DNA from: Bacillota bacterium
GTDB lineage: Bacteria > Bacillota > Clostridia > Tissierellales > MES13
NCBI GenBank assembly: GCA_009711785.1
Contig: VENA01000003.1
Location: forward strand, 62,001-126,000
Length of the DNA: 64,000 nt
Direction of reading: 5' to 3'
This document shows, in pieces, positions 52,600-61,795 of this stretch. How positions within the stretch are numbered: the stretch's first letter is position 1; every line of letters starts with the position of its first letter. The notes beneath the pieces were generated by a model that had not been told where the DNA came from, did no database searches, and worked only from the letters and a program-made list of their open reading frames with translations. The translations under genes and the position numbers were made by a program.

Positions 52600-52995
52600 C
52601 TGAAATATTTTCACAAATTTTATAGAATATAAATCTGCTACAACTTTATCATCTGTTTCAGGTTCCTGTAATACTACATGGTCTACACCTACATCCACTA
52701 ATGTCCCTTCCTTATCAACAAAGGTATTAGTACCAATTAAGAAGTCAATCCTTACATAATTGCCTAAAAGAGTCCTTAAGTAACCTTGTAAAAATTCTGT
52801 ATCAGTTAACACAGGTGGTCCATCCTCTCTCCCTAAATCAGGTTGAGGCGCTGGAGCTGTTGGTGGCATTTGTGGCATTTGTGGCATTTGTGGCATTTGA
52901 TAAGGATTAAATGGCATAGGCATTTGTGGCATTCCCATATCAGGCATTGGTCTTTGTGGTCTTGGTATTCCAGGTGTTACATTTTTACTATTCAT
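52597..52995 (-). CDS. gerQ: GerQ-like spore coat protein
   Basis: 132 residues. The N-terminal half is a low-complexity Pro/Met/Gln region (PQM repeats); the C-terminal half (about 72-132, EFLQGYLRTLLGNYVRIDFL ... GVDHVVLQEPETDDKVVADLYSIKFV) looks like the GerQ domain, in which a conserved HV(I)L-x-(D/E)P segment recurs. The gene is 31 bp behind cwlJ, the partner whose spore localisation depends on GerQ in Bacillus, and this adjacency is the main support. ATG with AAAGGAGG upstream. Confidence 0.6.
   Translation of the reverse strand: MNSKNVTPGIPRPQRPMPDMGMPQMPMPFNPYQMPQMPQMPQMPPTAPAPQPDLGREDGPPVLTDTEFLQGYLRTLLGNYVRIDFLIGTNTFVDKEGTLVDVGVDHVVLQEPETDDKVVADLYSIKFVKIFQ
52865..52900 (-). repeat. 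Tandem 9-bp repeat in the gerQ-like gene
   Basis: Four copies of GGCATTTGT (the last GGCATTTGA) encode the PQM repeat of the protein; further looser copies flank it. Copy number may vary among strains by slippage. Confidence 0.85.
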
Positions 52996-53026
52996 ACAAT
53001 CCCTCCTTTAATTTATAAAAAACATC

Positions 53027-53470
53027 TTAAGTATCTTTATATAATTCTGTAGGGTCATAAAAACAATGTTTTCTTATTCTTGTATTGATAATTCCTGTTT
53101 TATTATATGGAAAGTTAGTTGGACAATCCGGTCTAAATGGATTCATATACCATAAAGATTTACCAATATTCCACACTTTATTACCTGCTAAAACATAATC
53201 AGCTATATCATAATGTATTTGTTCTGGATTGCTTGCCCATATAGTTTGAGGGTTTCTTCTACCTCCTATAATTCCTCTTACACAATCAAATTGACCTTCT
53301 TGATATATAACTTTTCGAAGATTCCCTTGGCCTAGTCTTTGATATTCACCATAGGGTACATGTACTCTATTCATTACAACGGTTCCCACCGCTTTCATTC
53401 CGGTATCTCCTTCTCCTCCTGCTTCACATTTAATAATTCTTGCTAATAGTTCACGGGCTGAATAAGGCAT
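53027..53470 (-). CDS. cwlJ: Spore cortex hydrolase CwlJ
   Basis: 147 residues, the length of CwlJ. It has the SleB/CwlJ catalytic domain: YSARELLARIIKCEAGGEGD with the catalytic Glu, MKAVGTVVMNRVHVP, and the YMNPFRPDCPTNFPYNKTGI end. It degrades spore cortex during germination. No signal peptide, as expected for CwlJ made in the mother cell. Followed by the gerQ-like gene in the same operon. Confidence 0.93.
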   Translation of the reverse strand: MPYSARELLARIIKCEAGGEGDTGMKAVGTVVMNRVHVPYGEYQRLGQGNLRKVIYQEGQFDCVRGIIGGRRNPQTIWASNPEQIHYDIADYVLAGNKVWNIGKSLWYMNPFRPDCPTNFPYNKTGIINTRIRKHCFYDPTELYKDT

Positions 53471-53554
53471 TTACACACCCCCTCTTAACTTATCTACTAT
53501 TAATATATTTATTAGACCTTTAAACTGATACAATTTTTTCATTATTAGTATTAA

Positions 53555-53588
53555 AAATAAAGAGTACGCATCTGCGTACTCTTTATTA
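53555..53588 (-). terminator. Terminator of the gene at 53586
   Basis: AATAAAGAGTACGCA / TGCGTACTCTTTATT, a 15-bp perfect stem. Confidence 0.85.
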
Positions 53589-53768
53589 GCTCCATTTTGG
53601 TTTATTAAAACCACTTTTACTATTCTTTATTCTTTTTGCTTCATCCTCTGAAATTATGTATGCTGAAACACCCTCATCAGCATATTGTTTTACCATATTA
53701 ATAGCTTCTGTTCTTTTCATTGGTTTTGAATAGTCATTATCAGTTTTTACAACATATTTTTCATCCAT
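53586..53768 (-). CDS. Small conserved-looking protein of unknown function
   Basis: 60 residues: EKYVVKTDNDYSKPMKRTEA, then an alpha-beta stretch (INMVKQYADEGVSAYIISED) and a basic tail. The pattern (helix ending in a short beta strand with a central Gly) recalls small SPOR- or DUF-type domains, but I cannot assign it. AAGGAGGG ribosome site and a strong terminator support a real gene. Confidence 0.65.
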   Translation of the reverse strand: MDEKYVVKTDNDYSKPMKRTEAINMVKQYADEGVSAYIISEDEAKRIKNSKSGFNKPKWS

Positions 53769-53900
53769 TTAAAACCCTCCTTAGATTTTAATATTATTCC
53801 CAATAATCGTATTTTTATCATATACAGTCATCCTAATTAGAATATAATTAAACTTCTGTGAAATACTAAATTAAGATTAATTTAATGCGAGGTGATTAAT

Positions 53901-54410
53901 TTGGAATTAAAAGAAGAAGATATTAAAGTACTAGATGAAATAATATCCAAATATGAAACTGAACAAGGTATGTTAATACGTATTTTACAAAAGTCTCAAA
54001 AACATTTTGGCTATTTACCCTTAGAAGTACAATCTTATATTTCTGAAAAATTAAATATTCCTATATCAAAAGTAAATGGTGTAGTAACTTTTTATTCCTT
54101 ATTTTCTGAAAAACCAAGGGGAAAATATACAATCGGAGTATGTCTTGGAACTGCTTGCTATGTTAAAGGTGCCCAGGAAGTACTTGATGCAATTAAAGAT
54201 GAATTGCAAATAAATGTTGATGAAACTACAATGGATGGATTATTTACTCTTAAAGCTACTAGATGTATAGGTGCTTGTGGTTTAGCCCCTGTTGTTACTA
54301 TTAATGATGAAGTACATGGTAGGCTTACTCCTTCAGATATCCCTAGTATTCTTTATAAGTATATTAAAACTCATAAGAAAAGTGATTTAGAAACCACGGA
54401 GGTGAAATAA
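53901..54410 (+). CDS. hydC: HydC: [2Fe-2S] subunit of bifurcating hydrogenase (NuoE-like)
   Basis: 169 residues: NuoE/thioredoxin-like [2Fe-2S] subunit with cysteines in GVCLGTACYVKGAQ and TRCIGACGLAPVV. First gene of hydCBA and translationally coupled to hydB (TAATG overlap). The GTG at 53892 falls in the GAGGTGAT ribosome site; the TTG at 53901 is the start. The trimer couples reduced ferredoxin and NADH oxidation to H2 formation. Confidence 0.9.
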   Translation: MELKEEDIKVLDEIISKYETEQGMLIRILQKSQKHFGYLPLEVQSYISEKLNIPISKVNGVVTFYSLFSEKPRGKYTIGVCLGTACYVKGAQEVLDAIKDELQINVDETTMDGLFTLKATRCIGACGLAPVVTINDEVHGRLTPSDIPSILYKYIKTHKKSDLETTEVK

Positions 54411-56302
54411 TGAAATATGCTCCCCTTAAATCTATAAATGACTTAAATAAAGTTAAAAATCAAACTTTAAAATCTATAGAAATGAGACTTACTGATGTAG
54501 AAAAAGAAATCGATAAATATCATATTCTAGTATGTGCTGGTACAGGTTGTACCTCCTCAAAGAGTAATGTTGTAAGAAATAGATTAATTCAAGAACTAAA
54601 AAAGCGGGGACTAAGTGATAAGGTTAAAGTATTTAAAACCGGTTGTTTTGGATTCTGTAAATTAGGTCCAATAATAGTTATTCATCCAGACCACACTTTT
54701 TATTGTAAAGTAGACCCTGAAGATGTTGATGAAATCATAGATAAACATATATCAAAGGGAAAAGTTGTTGAAAAACTTCTATACAGGTCCCCTAAGGATA
54801 ATATGTTAAAGAAAAGAATGGATGAGATGGACTTTTTTAATCATCAAAAGAGAATCGCCCTTAGAAATTGTGGCGTTATAGATCCAGAAGATATTAACGA
54901 ATATATTGCTATGGATGGTTATAAAGCTTTAGCAAATATATTAACTGAAAATAAAAATCCTGAAGATATAATTGAAGAAGTTAAAAAATCAGGACTAAGA
55001 GGCCGTGGTGGCGGTGGTTTTCCAACAGGCAAAAAGTGGGAATACGCAAAAAGTTATGAAAATGATAAAAAATTTGTATTGTGTAATGCTGATGAAGGAG
55101 ACCCTGGAGCTTTCATGGATAGATCCATCTTAGAAGGTGACCCTCATAGTGTAATCGAGGCTATGATTATAGCAGGCTATAGCATAAATGCCCAACAGGG
55201 ATATATATATGTAAGAGCTGAATATCCAATAGCAGTTGACAGATTAGAAATAGCCATCAAACAAGCAAAAGAATCAGGTCTTTTAGGTGAAAATATTTTA
55301 GGTTCATCCTTTAGTTTTAATTTAGATCTAAGATTAGGTGCTGGAGCTTTCGTTTGTGGTGAGGAGACTGCTTTAATACACTCTGTTATGGGCTTAAGAG
55401 GAGAACCCCACCCTAGACCCCCTTTCCCTGCTGAAGCTGGCCTATGGGAAAAACCTACACTTAATAATAATGTAGAAACCTATGCTAATATACCAATAAT
55501 ATTAAATAAAGGTTCTGATTGGTATTCAAATATAGGTACTGAGGATAGTTCAGGTACAAAAGTCTTTGCCCTTGCAGGTCAAATAAACAATACTGGATTA
55601 ATAGAAGTTCCTATGGGTACTTCTCTTAAAACGATTGTTTATGACATTGGCGGCGGCATAAATGATAATAAAGAATTTAAAGCAGTACAAACAGGAGGTC
55701 CTTCAGGTGGTTGTATTCCTAAATCATTAATAAATACTAAAATCGATTTTAAGTCCTTAACTGACATAGGTTCAATGATGGGTTCAGGTGGGATGATTGT
55801 TATGGATGAAACTGATTGTATGGTAGATATAGCTAGATTTTATTTAGAATTTGCCCAGGATGAGTCCTGTGGAAAATGTACTCCCTGTAGAGTAGGTACT
55901 AAAAAACTTTTAGAAATACTTGAAAAGATAACAAAGGGTAAAGGTTCTATGAAAGATTTAGAAATTCTAAAAAATCTCTGTTATGACATTAAAGATTCTT
56001 CCCTATGTGGTCTAGGTCAAACTGCACCTAATCCAATATTAAGTACACTACACTATTTTGAAGATGAATATATTTCACATATTAAAGATGAAAAATGTCC
56101 TGCTGGGGTTTGTAATGATTTATTAAAGGTAGTCATATCCGATGAAAAATGTGTAGCATGTGGTATTTGTGCAAGGGTATGTCCTGTAAATGCTATTACA
56201 GGAGAAACTAAAAAACCGCCATATAAAATACATCAAGATGTATGTATCAAATGCGGTGCATGTATACCTAAATGCCCTGTTGATGCTATATATAAAAGAT
56301 AA
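54410..56302 (+). CDS. hydB: HydB: NADH-binding flavoprotein of bifurcating hydrogenase (NuoF-like)
   Basis: 630 residues. An N-terminal thioredoxin-like [2Fe-2S] domain (HILVCAGTGCTSSK) is followed by the NuoF core (LRGRGGGGFPTGKKWEYAK for NADH/FMN, GAFVCGEETALIHS), an SLBB domain, the [4Fe-4S] motif ESCGKCTPCRVGTKKL and a C-terminal 2x[4Fe-4S] ferredoxin (CVACGICARVCP; CIKCGACIPKCP). This is the standard HydB architecture. It passes electrons between NADH, ferredoxin and HydA. Confidence 0.94.
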   Translation: MKYAPLKSINDLNKVKNQTLKSIEMRLTDVEKEIDKYHILVCAGTGCTSSKSNVVRNRLIQELKKRGLSDKVKVFKTGCFGFCKLGPIIVIHPDHTFYCKVDPEDVDEIIDKHISKGKVVEKLLYRSPKDNMLKKRMDEMDFFNHQKRIALRNCGVIDPEDINEYIAMDGYKALANILTENKNPEDIIEEVKKSGLRGRGGGGFPTGKKWEYAKSYENDKKFVLCNADEGDPGAFMDRSILEGDPHSVIEAMIIAGYSINAQQGYIYVRAEYPIAVDRLEIAIKQAKESGLLGENILGSSFSFNLDLRLGAGAFVCGEETALIHSVMGLRGEPHPRPPFPAEAGLWEKPTLNNNVETYANIPIILNKGSDWYSNIGTEDSSGTKVFALAGQINNTGLIEVPMGTSLKTIVYDIGGGINDNKEFKAVQTGGPSGGCIPKSLINTKIDFKSLTDIGSMMGSGGMIVMDETDCMVDIARFYLEFAQDESCGKCTPCRVGTKKLLEILEKITKGKGSMKDLEILKNLCYDIKDSSLCGLGQTAPNPILSTLHYFEDEYISHIKDEKCPAGVCNDLLKVVISDEKCVACGICARVCPVNAITGETKKPPYKIHQDVCIKCGACIPKCPVDAIYKR

Positions 56303-56317
56303 AGGTAGGTGATTATA

Positions 56318-58126
56318 TTGGAAAACTTAACTGAAAAAGAACAAAAAAATCTAAAAAATGAAAAAGTAACTATAAATATAGATGGTAGTGACTACGAAGT
56401 TAATAAAGGCTTAACAGTTCTAGAAGCTGCTAGATCAGTTAATATAGAAATCCCTAGTTTATGTTATTTAAAAGATGTAAATGAAATAGGTTCTTGTAGG
56501 GTATGTGTAGTAGAAATAGATGGAACTAGAAACTTACAAGCATCATGTGTTTATCCTGTTAGGGAAGGTTTGAAAATAAAAACAAATACAGAAAGGGTTA
56601 GAAGAGCAAGAAAAACTGCAGTCACATTATTATTAGCTAATCATCATAGAGAATGTACTACTTGTATTAAAAATTTAAACTGTGAACTTCAAAATGTTTC
56701 TGATAATTTAGGCATAAGAAATATTCCATTTACAGGGGAAATGAAAGATTATGGTCTTCATAATAACAACCCTGCCATACAAAGAGATTATAATAAGTGT
56801 ATAAATTGTAGAAGATGTGAAGCTATCTGTAGAAAAATACAAGAATGCAATGTATATTCTGCATTAAATCGAGGTCTTGATACCATTATAGCACCTGCAT
56901 TTCAAAAGGATTTAGCAGATGTTTCTTGTATAATGTGTGGTCAATGTGTAATCGCTTGTCCTACTGGTTCTTTAACTGATAAAGAATATATAGATGATGT
57001 TTGGGAGGTAATTAAAGATCCTAATAAACATGTTGTAGTTCAAACTGCTCCTTCTATTCAAGTTACAATTGGTGAATTATTTGGAATGCCCATTGGCTCC
57101 TTTGTAGCAGGAAAACTAGTAACTTCTCTTAAGAGAATGGGCTTTGATAAAGTTTTCGCCACTGATGTTACAGCAGATTTAACTATTATGGAAGAAGGTA
57201 GTGAATTAATCGAAAGAATAACAAAACATCCCGATAGTTTACCTTTATTATCATCCTGTTGCCCAGGTTGGGTTAAATTTGCAGAACATTTTTATCCTGA
57301 ATTTCTTCCTAATCTATCAACTACAAAATCTCCCCATGAAATGTGTGGAGCCTTAACTAAAACTTGGTATGCAAAAAAATATAATATAGATCCAAAGGAT
57401 ATAGTAAATGTTGGAATAATGCCTTGTACAGCAAAAAAATATGAAGCCCAAAGACCAGAAATGGTTTCTGATGGTTTTAGAAATGTAGATTATGTTTTAA
57501 CTACTAGAGAGCTAGGTAGAATGATAAGACAAATAGGGCTTGATTTTGCTAATTTACCCGATAGTGAGTACGATGAACCCTTTGATCAGTATAGTGGTGC
57601 AGGTATGATTTTTGGTGCTACAGGGGGGGTTTTAGAAGCTGCTGTTAGAACTGCCCATAAATTAATTACAGGTAAAGAAGCTAAAGTTCCTGATTTTAAT
57701 GATGCTAGAGGACAAAGTGGTCTTAAATATGGTGAAGTTACCCTTGGTGATAAAAATATTAAAATAGCCATTGCTCATGGAACAGGTAATGCTAAAAAAG
57801 CTTTAGAAATGTATAAAAGCGGAGAGAAGAAGTTTGATTATATGGAAGTTATGGCCTGTCCTGGTGGCTGCGTAGGTGGTGGTGGCCAACCTATTTTAGG
57901 TGGTAAAGACCATAAATATATTTCCCTAAGCTATAGACATAATAGGGCTGATACCCTTTATAATATAGAAAGAGGGAAAAACATAAGAAACTCCTATGAA
58001 AATCAAAGAATAAAAGAAATTTATAAAGAATTTCTTAAAAAACCTTTATCAGACATATCAAAGGAATATCTTCACACTAGTTTTATAAGTAGAAGTAAAA
58101 CTCCATATATGAAATCAGATAAATAG
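56318..58126 (+). CDS. hydA: HydA: [FeFe]-hydrogenase catalytic subunit
   Basis: 602 residues. N-terminal [2Fe-2S] domain (SLCYLKDVNEIGSCRVCVVEI), a His-ligated cluster (HHRECTTCIKNLNCELQ), two [4Fe-4S] clusters (CINCRRCEAICRKI; CIMCGQCVIACPTGS), then the H-cluster motifs SSCCPGWVKFAE, MPCTAKKYE and EVMACPGGCVGGGGQP. The first motif has Ser for the usual Thr. Maturases HydEFG are not nearby. TTG start after AAGGTAGGTGAT; the GTG at 56309 lies inside that ribosome site. Confidence 0.95.
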   Translation: MENLTEKEQKNLKNEKVTINIDGSDYEVNKGLTVLEAARSVNIEIPSLCYLKDVNEIGSCRVCVVEIDGTRNLQASCVYPVREGLKIKTNTERVRRARKTAVTLLLANHHRECTTCIKNLNCELQNVSDNLGIRNIPFTGEMKDYGLHNNNPAIQRDYNKCINCRRCEAICRKIQECNVYSALNRGLDTIIAPAFQKDLADVSCIMCGQCVIACPTGSLTDKEYIDDVWEVIKDPNKHVVVQTAPSIQVTIGELFGMPIGSFVAGKLVTSLKRMGFDKVFATDVTADLTIMEEGSELIERITKHPDSLPLLSSCCPGWVKFAEHFYPEFLPNLSTTKSPHEMCGALTKTWYAKKYNIDPKDIVNVGIMPCTAKKYEAQRPEMVSDGFRNVDYVLTTRELGRMIRQIGLDFANLPDSEYDEPFDQYSGAGMIFGATGGVLEAAVRTAHKLITGKEAKVPDFNDARGQSGLKYGEVTLGDKNIKIAIAHGTGNAKKALEMYKSGEKKFDYMEVMACPGGCVGGGGQPILGGKDHKYISLSYRHNRADTLYNIERGKNIRNSYENQRIKEIYKEFLKKPLSDISKEYLHTSFISRSKTPYMKSDK

Positions 58127-58156
58127 CCTAGTGACAATTCACTAGGCTTATTATTT
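58126..58156 (+). terminator. Terminator of hydCBA
   Basis: GCCTAGTGA / TCACTAGGC with TTATTATTTTA following. Confidence 0.85.
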
Positions 58157-58224
58157 TAATTGTAAATAACTAATATTTGTGTTAAAATATCTTAACTACT
58201 TAATTCTTAATTGGAGTGATGTTT

Positions 58225-58911
58225 ATGGTTAACTATAGTTCATTTGACATATTAGGGCCTATAATGATAGGACCTTCTAGCTCACACACAGCCGGTGCAG
58301 CAAGACTTGGTAAAGTTGCAAGATATATAGCAGGAGATAACTTTAATAAAGTTAAATTCTTCCTTCACGGTTCATTTGCAAAAACCTATAAAGGTCATGG
58401 TACAGATAAAGCTCTAGCTGCGGGTGTATTAGGTATGGAACCCTTTGATGATAATTTACCTAAATCTCTAGATATAGCTAAAGATTTAGGATATGATTTT
58501 ATTTTTTATGAAACTGAGCTTGAATACGAACATCCAAACACAGCAAAAATAGTTTTTACTGAAAATAATAATGAAATTTCAGTAACTGGCTCCTCTATAG
58601 GTGGAGGTAGTATAGTAATTACTAATATTGATGGATATGATGTAAACCTTACTGGAGAATATCCTACCATTTTTATTAGACATAATGATAAAAAAGGAAT
58701 TATAAGTGAAGTTACCACTGTTTTAGCTGGATTTGAAATAAATGTTGCTAAAATGCAGGTTAATCGTAAAAATAAGGGGAAATTTGCATCCATGGTTATA
58801 GAAACAGATGATAGTTTACCTAAATCTATGTTAGCATTACTTAAAGGACTTGAAGATGTACTTACAGTTAGGGCAATAAACCCAGTTAAAGAAGGTGATA
58901 TTAATGTTTAA
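58225..58911 (+). CDS. sdaAB: L-serine dehydratase, beta subunit
   Basis: 228 residues: the SDH beta fold (DILGPIMIGPSSSHTAGAARLGKV) followed by an ACT domain (IFIRHNDKKGIISEVTTVLAGFEINVAKMQV). Together with the alpha subunit it forms the oxygen-sensitive [4Fe-4S] enzyme that deaminates serine to pyruvate. The stop overlaps the alpha start by 8 bp. ATG at 58225 follows TTGGAGTGAT. It gives the cell serine degradation next to the hydrogenase operon and about 6 kb from serine synthesis genes. Confidence 0.95.
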   Translation: MVNYSSFDILGPIMIGPSSSHTAGAARLGKVARYIAGDNFNKVKFFLHGSFAKTYKGHGTDKALAAGVLGMEPFDDNLPKSLDIAKDLGYDFIFYETELEYEHPNTAKIVFTENNNEISVTGSSIGGGSIVITNIDGYDVNLTGEYPTIFIRHNDKKGIISEVTTVLAGFEINVAKMQVNRKNKGKFASMVIETDDSLPKSMLALLKGLEDVLTVRAINPVKEGDINV

Positions 58912-59773
58912 TACAGGTAATGAATTACTAGCATTAACAAAAGAAAATGATAAAAAAATATCTGAAATAGTTATTGAAAAGGAAATTAAAACTACCGGTC
59001 AATCTGAAAAAGAACTTAGGGAAAAAATGAAGAAAAATCTATTAGTTATGAAAGAATCTTCAGAAAAGGGCTTAAAAAAAGAAATTAAATCTATAGGTGG
59101 AATAATAGGTGGAGATGCTAAAAGGCTTAATAATTATATAAAACACAAGTCGCCCATTTCAGGGTCCACTATAAATAAAGCTATGGCAAGAGCTTTATCT
59201 TGTTCTGAAGTAAATGCTGCCATGGGAAAAATCTGTGCAGCTCCAACAGCTGGTTCCTGTGGAATAATACCAGCTACTATTATTACTACCTCTGAAGTAC
59301 TAAACTTAGAAGAAGATAAAATGATAAATGCATTATTTACAGCGTCTGGAATAGGTGAAATAATAGCTAAAAATTCTACATTAGCAGGTGCTGAAGGTGG
59401 ATGTCAAGCTGAATGTGGTGCTGCTAGTGCAATGGCTGCTGCTTCAATTGTTGAACTAGCGGGAGGCTCTTGTGAAATGTCATTAACTGCTGCTTCTATT
59501 GCAATAAAAAACATACTAGGTCTTATATGTGATCCAATAGCAGGTCTTGTAGAATCCCCCTGTGCTAAAAGAAATGCATCGGGTACTGTAAATGCAATAA
59601 CATCTGCTGATCTTGCCCTTGCTGGTATTGAAAGTGTAATTCCTTTTGATGAAGTTGTAGAGGCGATGTATAAAGTTGGTAAATCCCTACCTAAGGAATT
59701 AAGAGAAACTTCCCTAGGAGGACTAGCTGCTACTGAAACTGGAAAAAAAATAAAAAAAGATATATTTGGATAA
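58904..59773 (+). CDS. sdaAA: L-serine dehydratase, iron-sulfur alpha subunit
   Basis: 289 residues carrying the catalytic domain: GGIIGGDAKRLNNYIKHKSP, AAPTAGSCGIIPATI, ENALFTASGIG-type segment and the cluster cysteines in EGGCQAECGAASAMAAA and ICDPIAGLVESPCAKRN. Start ATG at 58904 with AAGGTGAT inside the preceding gene. A strong palindromic terminator follows. Confidence 0.95.
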   Translation: MFNTGNELLALTKENDKKISEIVIEKEIKTTGQSEKELREKMKKNLLVMKESSEKGLKKEIKSIGGIIGGDAKRLNNYIKHKSPISGSTINKAMARALSCSEVNAAMGKICAAPTAGSCGIIPATIITTSEVLNLEEDKMINALFTASGIGEIIAKNSTLAGAEGGCQAECGAASAMAAASIVELAGGSCEMSLTAASIAIKNILGLICDPIAGLVESPCAKRNASGTVNAITSADLALAGIESVIPFDEVVEAMYKVGKSLPKELRETSLGGLAATETGKKIKKDIFG

Positions 59774-59808
59774 AAAAGCACTGATTGCAATTGCAATCAG
59801 TGCTTTTT
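59773..59808. terminator. Bidirectional terminator
   Basis: AAAAAGCACTGATTGCAA and its exact complement, an 18-bp perfect palindrome between the convergent sdaAA (+) and C-S lyase (-) genes. Confidence 0.9.
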
Positions 59809-60976
59809 AAATTTCTTTTACAGCCTTTGCTATTCTCTCTAACCCCTCTTTTAAAATCGAACGGGGACAAGCTATATTCATCCTTTTAAAACCTTTACCT
59901 CCTGGACCAAAGTCTTCTCCATCATTTAAAGCTACCTTGGCTTTATTTATAATTAAATCTTTTAATTTTTCATCATTTAATTCTAATCCATTAAAATCAA
60001 TCCACATTAAATAGGTACCCTCTGGCCTTATAACATTAACATTAGGAATATCATCAATGAAATCCATAACAAATTTAACATTTCCTTCAAGATACTCTAA
60101 TAATTCCTCTAGCCATTTTTCCCCATAGTTATATGCAGCTTCTAATGCAACCATCCCAAATATATTAGCCATTCCTATATGTAAATTATCAATTTCTTTG
60201 TTAAATTCTATCCTTAGTTTTTCATTAGGTATAATAATTGAAGATGCAGATAATCCTGCAATATTAAAGGTTTTACTAGGTGCTAGACATGTTATAGTAT
60301 TATTAGCTAATTTATTTGATATATTAGAAATGGGTATGTGCTTAGAACCTTTATATATTATATCTGAATGTATTTCATCAGAAACTATTAATATATCATT
60401 TTTAAGACATATCTCCCCTAATTTCTTTAACTCCTCTTCATTCCATACCCTTCCTATAGGATTATGGGGACTACAGAGGATTAATAGTTTTACCCTAGAA
60501 TCTATTTTCTTTTCTAAATCTTCAAAATCCATTACATAACGTCCATTTTCTAACTTTAATTCATTATCTATTAATTGTCTTCCATTATTTTTTACAGATT
60601 CAGAAAACGGAAAATATACAGGTGATTGAATAATAACTTTATCCCCTGGTTTTGTATAGGCATTTATAGCTATATTTATAGCAGGAACAACTCCTGGAGT
60701 ATAAATTATCCATTCTTTTTTTATATCCCAATTATGTCTTTTATTAGTCCAATTAATTAAAGAATAATAAAAGGAATCAGGTCTTTTTGTATATCCATAA
60801 ACTCCATGTTCTGTTCTTTTCTTTATTGCCTCATTTATTTCTTTTGGTACTTCAAAATCCATATCAGCAACCCACATCGGAAGTAAATCCTTTTTCCCAA
60901 AGTATAAATCTACATGATCCCATTTTATACAATCAGAACCTTCCCTATCAATAACTTTATCAAAATTATACTTCAT
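59807..60976 (-). CDS. PatB/MalY-type PLP C-S lyase
   Basis: About 389 residues of the class I/II aminotransferase fold, PatB/MalY subgroup: WVADMDFEVPKEI, YTPGVVPAINIAI, LLILCSPHNPIGRVW, VSDEIHSDIIYKG and PLP lysine in LAPSKTFNIAGLSAS, with GTYLMWIDF at the end. It cleaves cystathionine or cysteine S-conjugates to a thiol, ammonia and pyruvate; some relatives also regulate. The ATG at 60974-60976 follows AAAGGAGC; the frame opens at 60994. Confidence 0.9.
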   Translation of the reverse strand: MKYNFDKVIDREGSDCIKWDHVDLYFGKKDLLPMWVADMDFEVPKEINEAIKKRTEHGVYGYTKRPDSFYYSLINWTNKRHNWDIKKEWIIYTPGVVPAINIAINAYTKPGDKVIIQSPVYFPFSESVKNNGRQLIDNELKLENGRYVMDFEDLEKKIDSRVKLLILCSPHNPIGRVWNEEELKKLGEICLKNDILIVSDEIHSDIIYKGSKHIPISNISNKLANNTITCLAPSKTFNIAGLSASSIIIPNEKLRIEFNKEIDNLHIGMANIFGMVALEAAYNYGEKWLEELLEYLEGNVKFVMDFIDDIPNVNVIRPEGTYLMWIDFNGLELNDEKLKDLIINKAKVALNDGEDFGPGGKGFKRMNIACPRSILKEGLERIAKAVKEI

Positions 60977-61119
60977 TATATCTGCTCCTTTCACATCTTT
61001 ATTTCACTAACTAACCCTTCTATAATACTTATTTATTTCCTTCTATTATATGTTAAAAAAAGTATAATTTATTATTAGATGACAATAATAAAAATAAATA
61101 TTAAATAGGGGGTTTTACT

Positions 61120-61755
61120 ATGAGAATTCCTAATCATATAGGCATAATACCCGATGGAAATAGGCGTTGGGCATTAAATAAAGGACTTAATAAACAAGAA
61201 GGATATATAAATGGACTTGACCCTGGACTTAAACTTTTTATGTTATGTAAAAACTTAGGTGTTAAAGAAATGACATACTATGGTTTTACAATGGATAATA
61301 CAAAAAGACCTTCTATACAAACTAAAGCCTTTACTAAAGCCTGCATAAAGGCTGTAAAAATGTTAAGTAAAGAAGATGCATCGTTACTAGTTATAGGAAA
61401 TACTGATTCTGCTAAGTTTCCTAAAGAATTAATTCCCTATACTAAAAGAAAAACTTTTGGTTCAGGGGGGATTAAGGTTAATTTTTTAGTCAATTATGGT
61501 TGGAAATGGGATCTAAATAATGCTTCTAAAGATAAATCTAAAAATATAATTAATGCTTTAAAATCTAATGACATTTCAAGGGTAGATTTAATTATAAGAT
61601 GGGGTGGTAGAAGACGATTAAGTGGATTCTTACCTGTCCAATCTGTGTATTCTGACTTTTATGTAGTTAATGAGTATTGGCCAGACTTTAAACCTGAACA
61701 TTTTTATGATGCAATAAAATGGTATGATAATCAAGATATAACCCTAGGAGGTTAA
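61120..61755 (+). CDS. Divergent undecaprenyl-diphosphate-synthase-family protein
   Basis: 211 residues, shorter than the usual 230-250. It keeps HIGIIPDGNRRWALNKG (the catalytic Asp of the DGNxRW motif) and LIIRWGGRRRLSGFLPVQSVYSDFYV, matching the RTSGEQRLSNFL region of UppS, but with RWGG for RTSG and other changes at the substrate-binding Arg/Glu. This suggests a paralogue with altered chain length or acceptor rather than the essential UppS, which should be elsewhere. ATG after AGGGGG. Confidence 0.8.
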   Translation: MRIPNHIGIIPDGNRRWALNKGLNKQEGYINGLDPGLKLFMLCKNLGVKEMTYYGFTMDNTKRPSIQTKAFTKACIKAVKMLSKEDASLLVIGNTDSAKFPKELIPYTKRKTFGSGGIKVNFLVNYGWKWDLNNASKDKSKNIINALKSNDISRVDLIIRWGGRRRLSGFLPVQSVYSDFYVVNEYWPDFKPEHFYDAIKWYDNQDITLGG

Positions 61756-61756
61756 T

Positions 61757-61795
61757 AGAACATGGAAGTTTTTTATTTTAAACTTCCATGTTCTT
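61757..61795. terminator. Bidirectional terminator
   Basis: GAACATGGAAGTTT / AAACTTCCATGTTC (61758-61771 with 61780-61793), a 14-bp perfect stem around a T-rich loop. Confidence 0.85.

Noticed and set aside
53769-53900. Rex-type operator in the hydCBA promoter region
   Set aside because: Only a half-site like CTGTGAAAT is present; no palindrome of the TTGTGAAnnnnTTCACAA kind is found.
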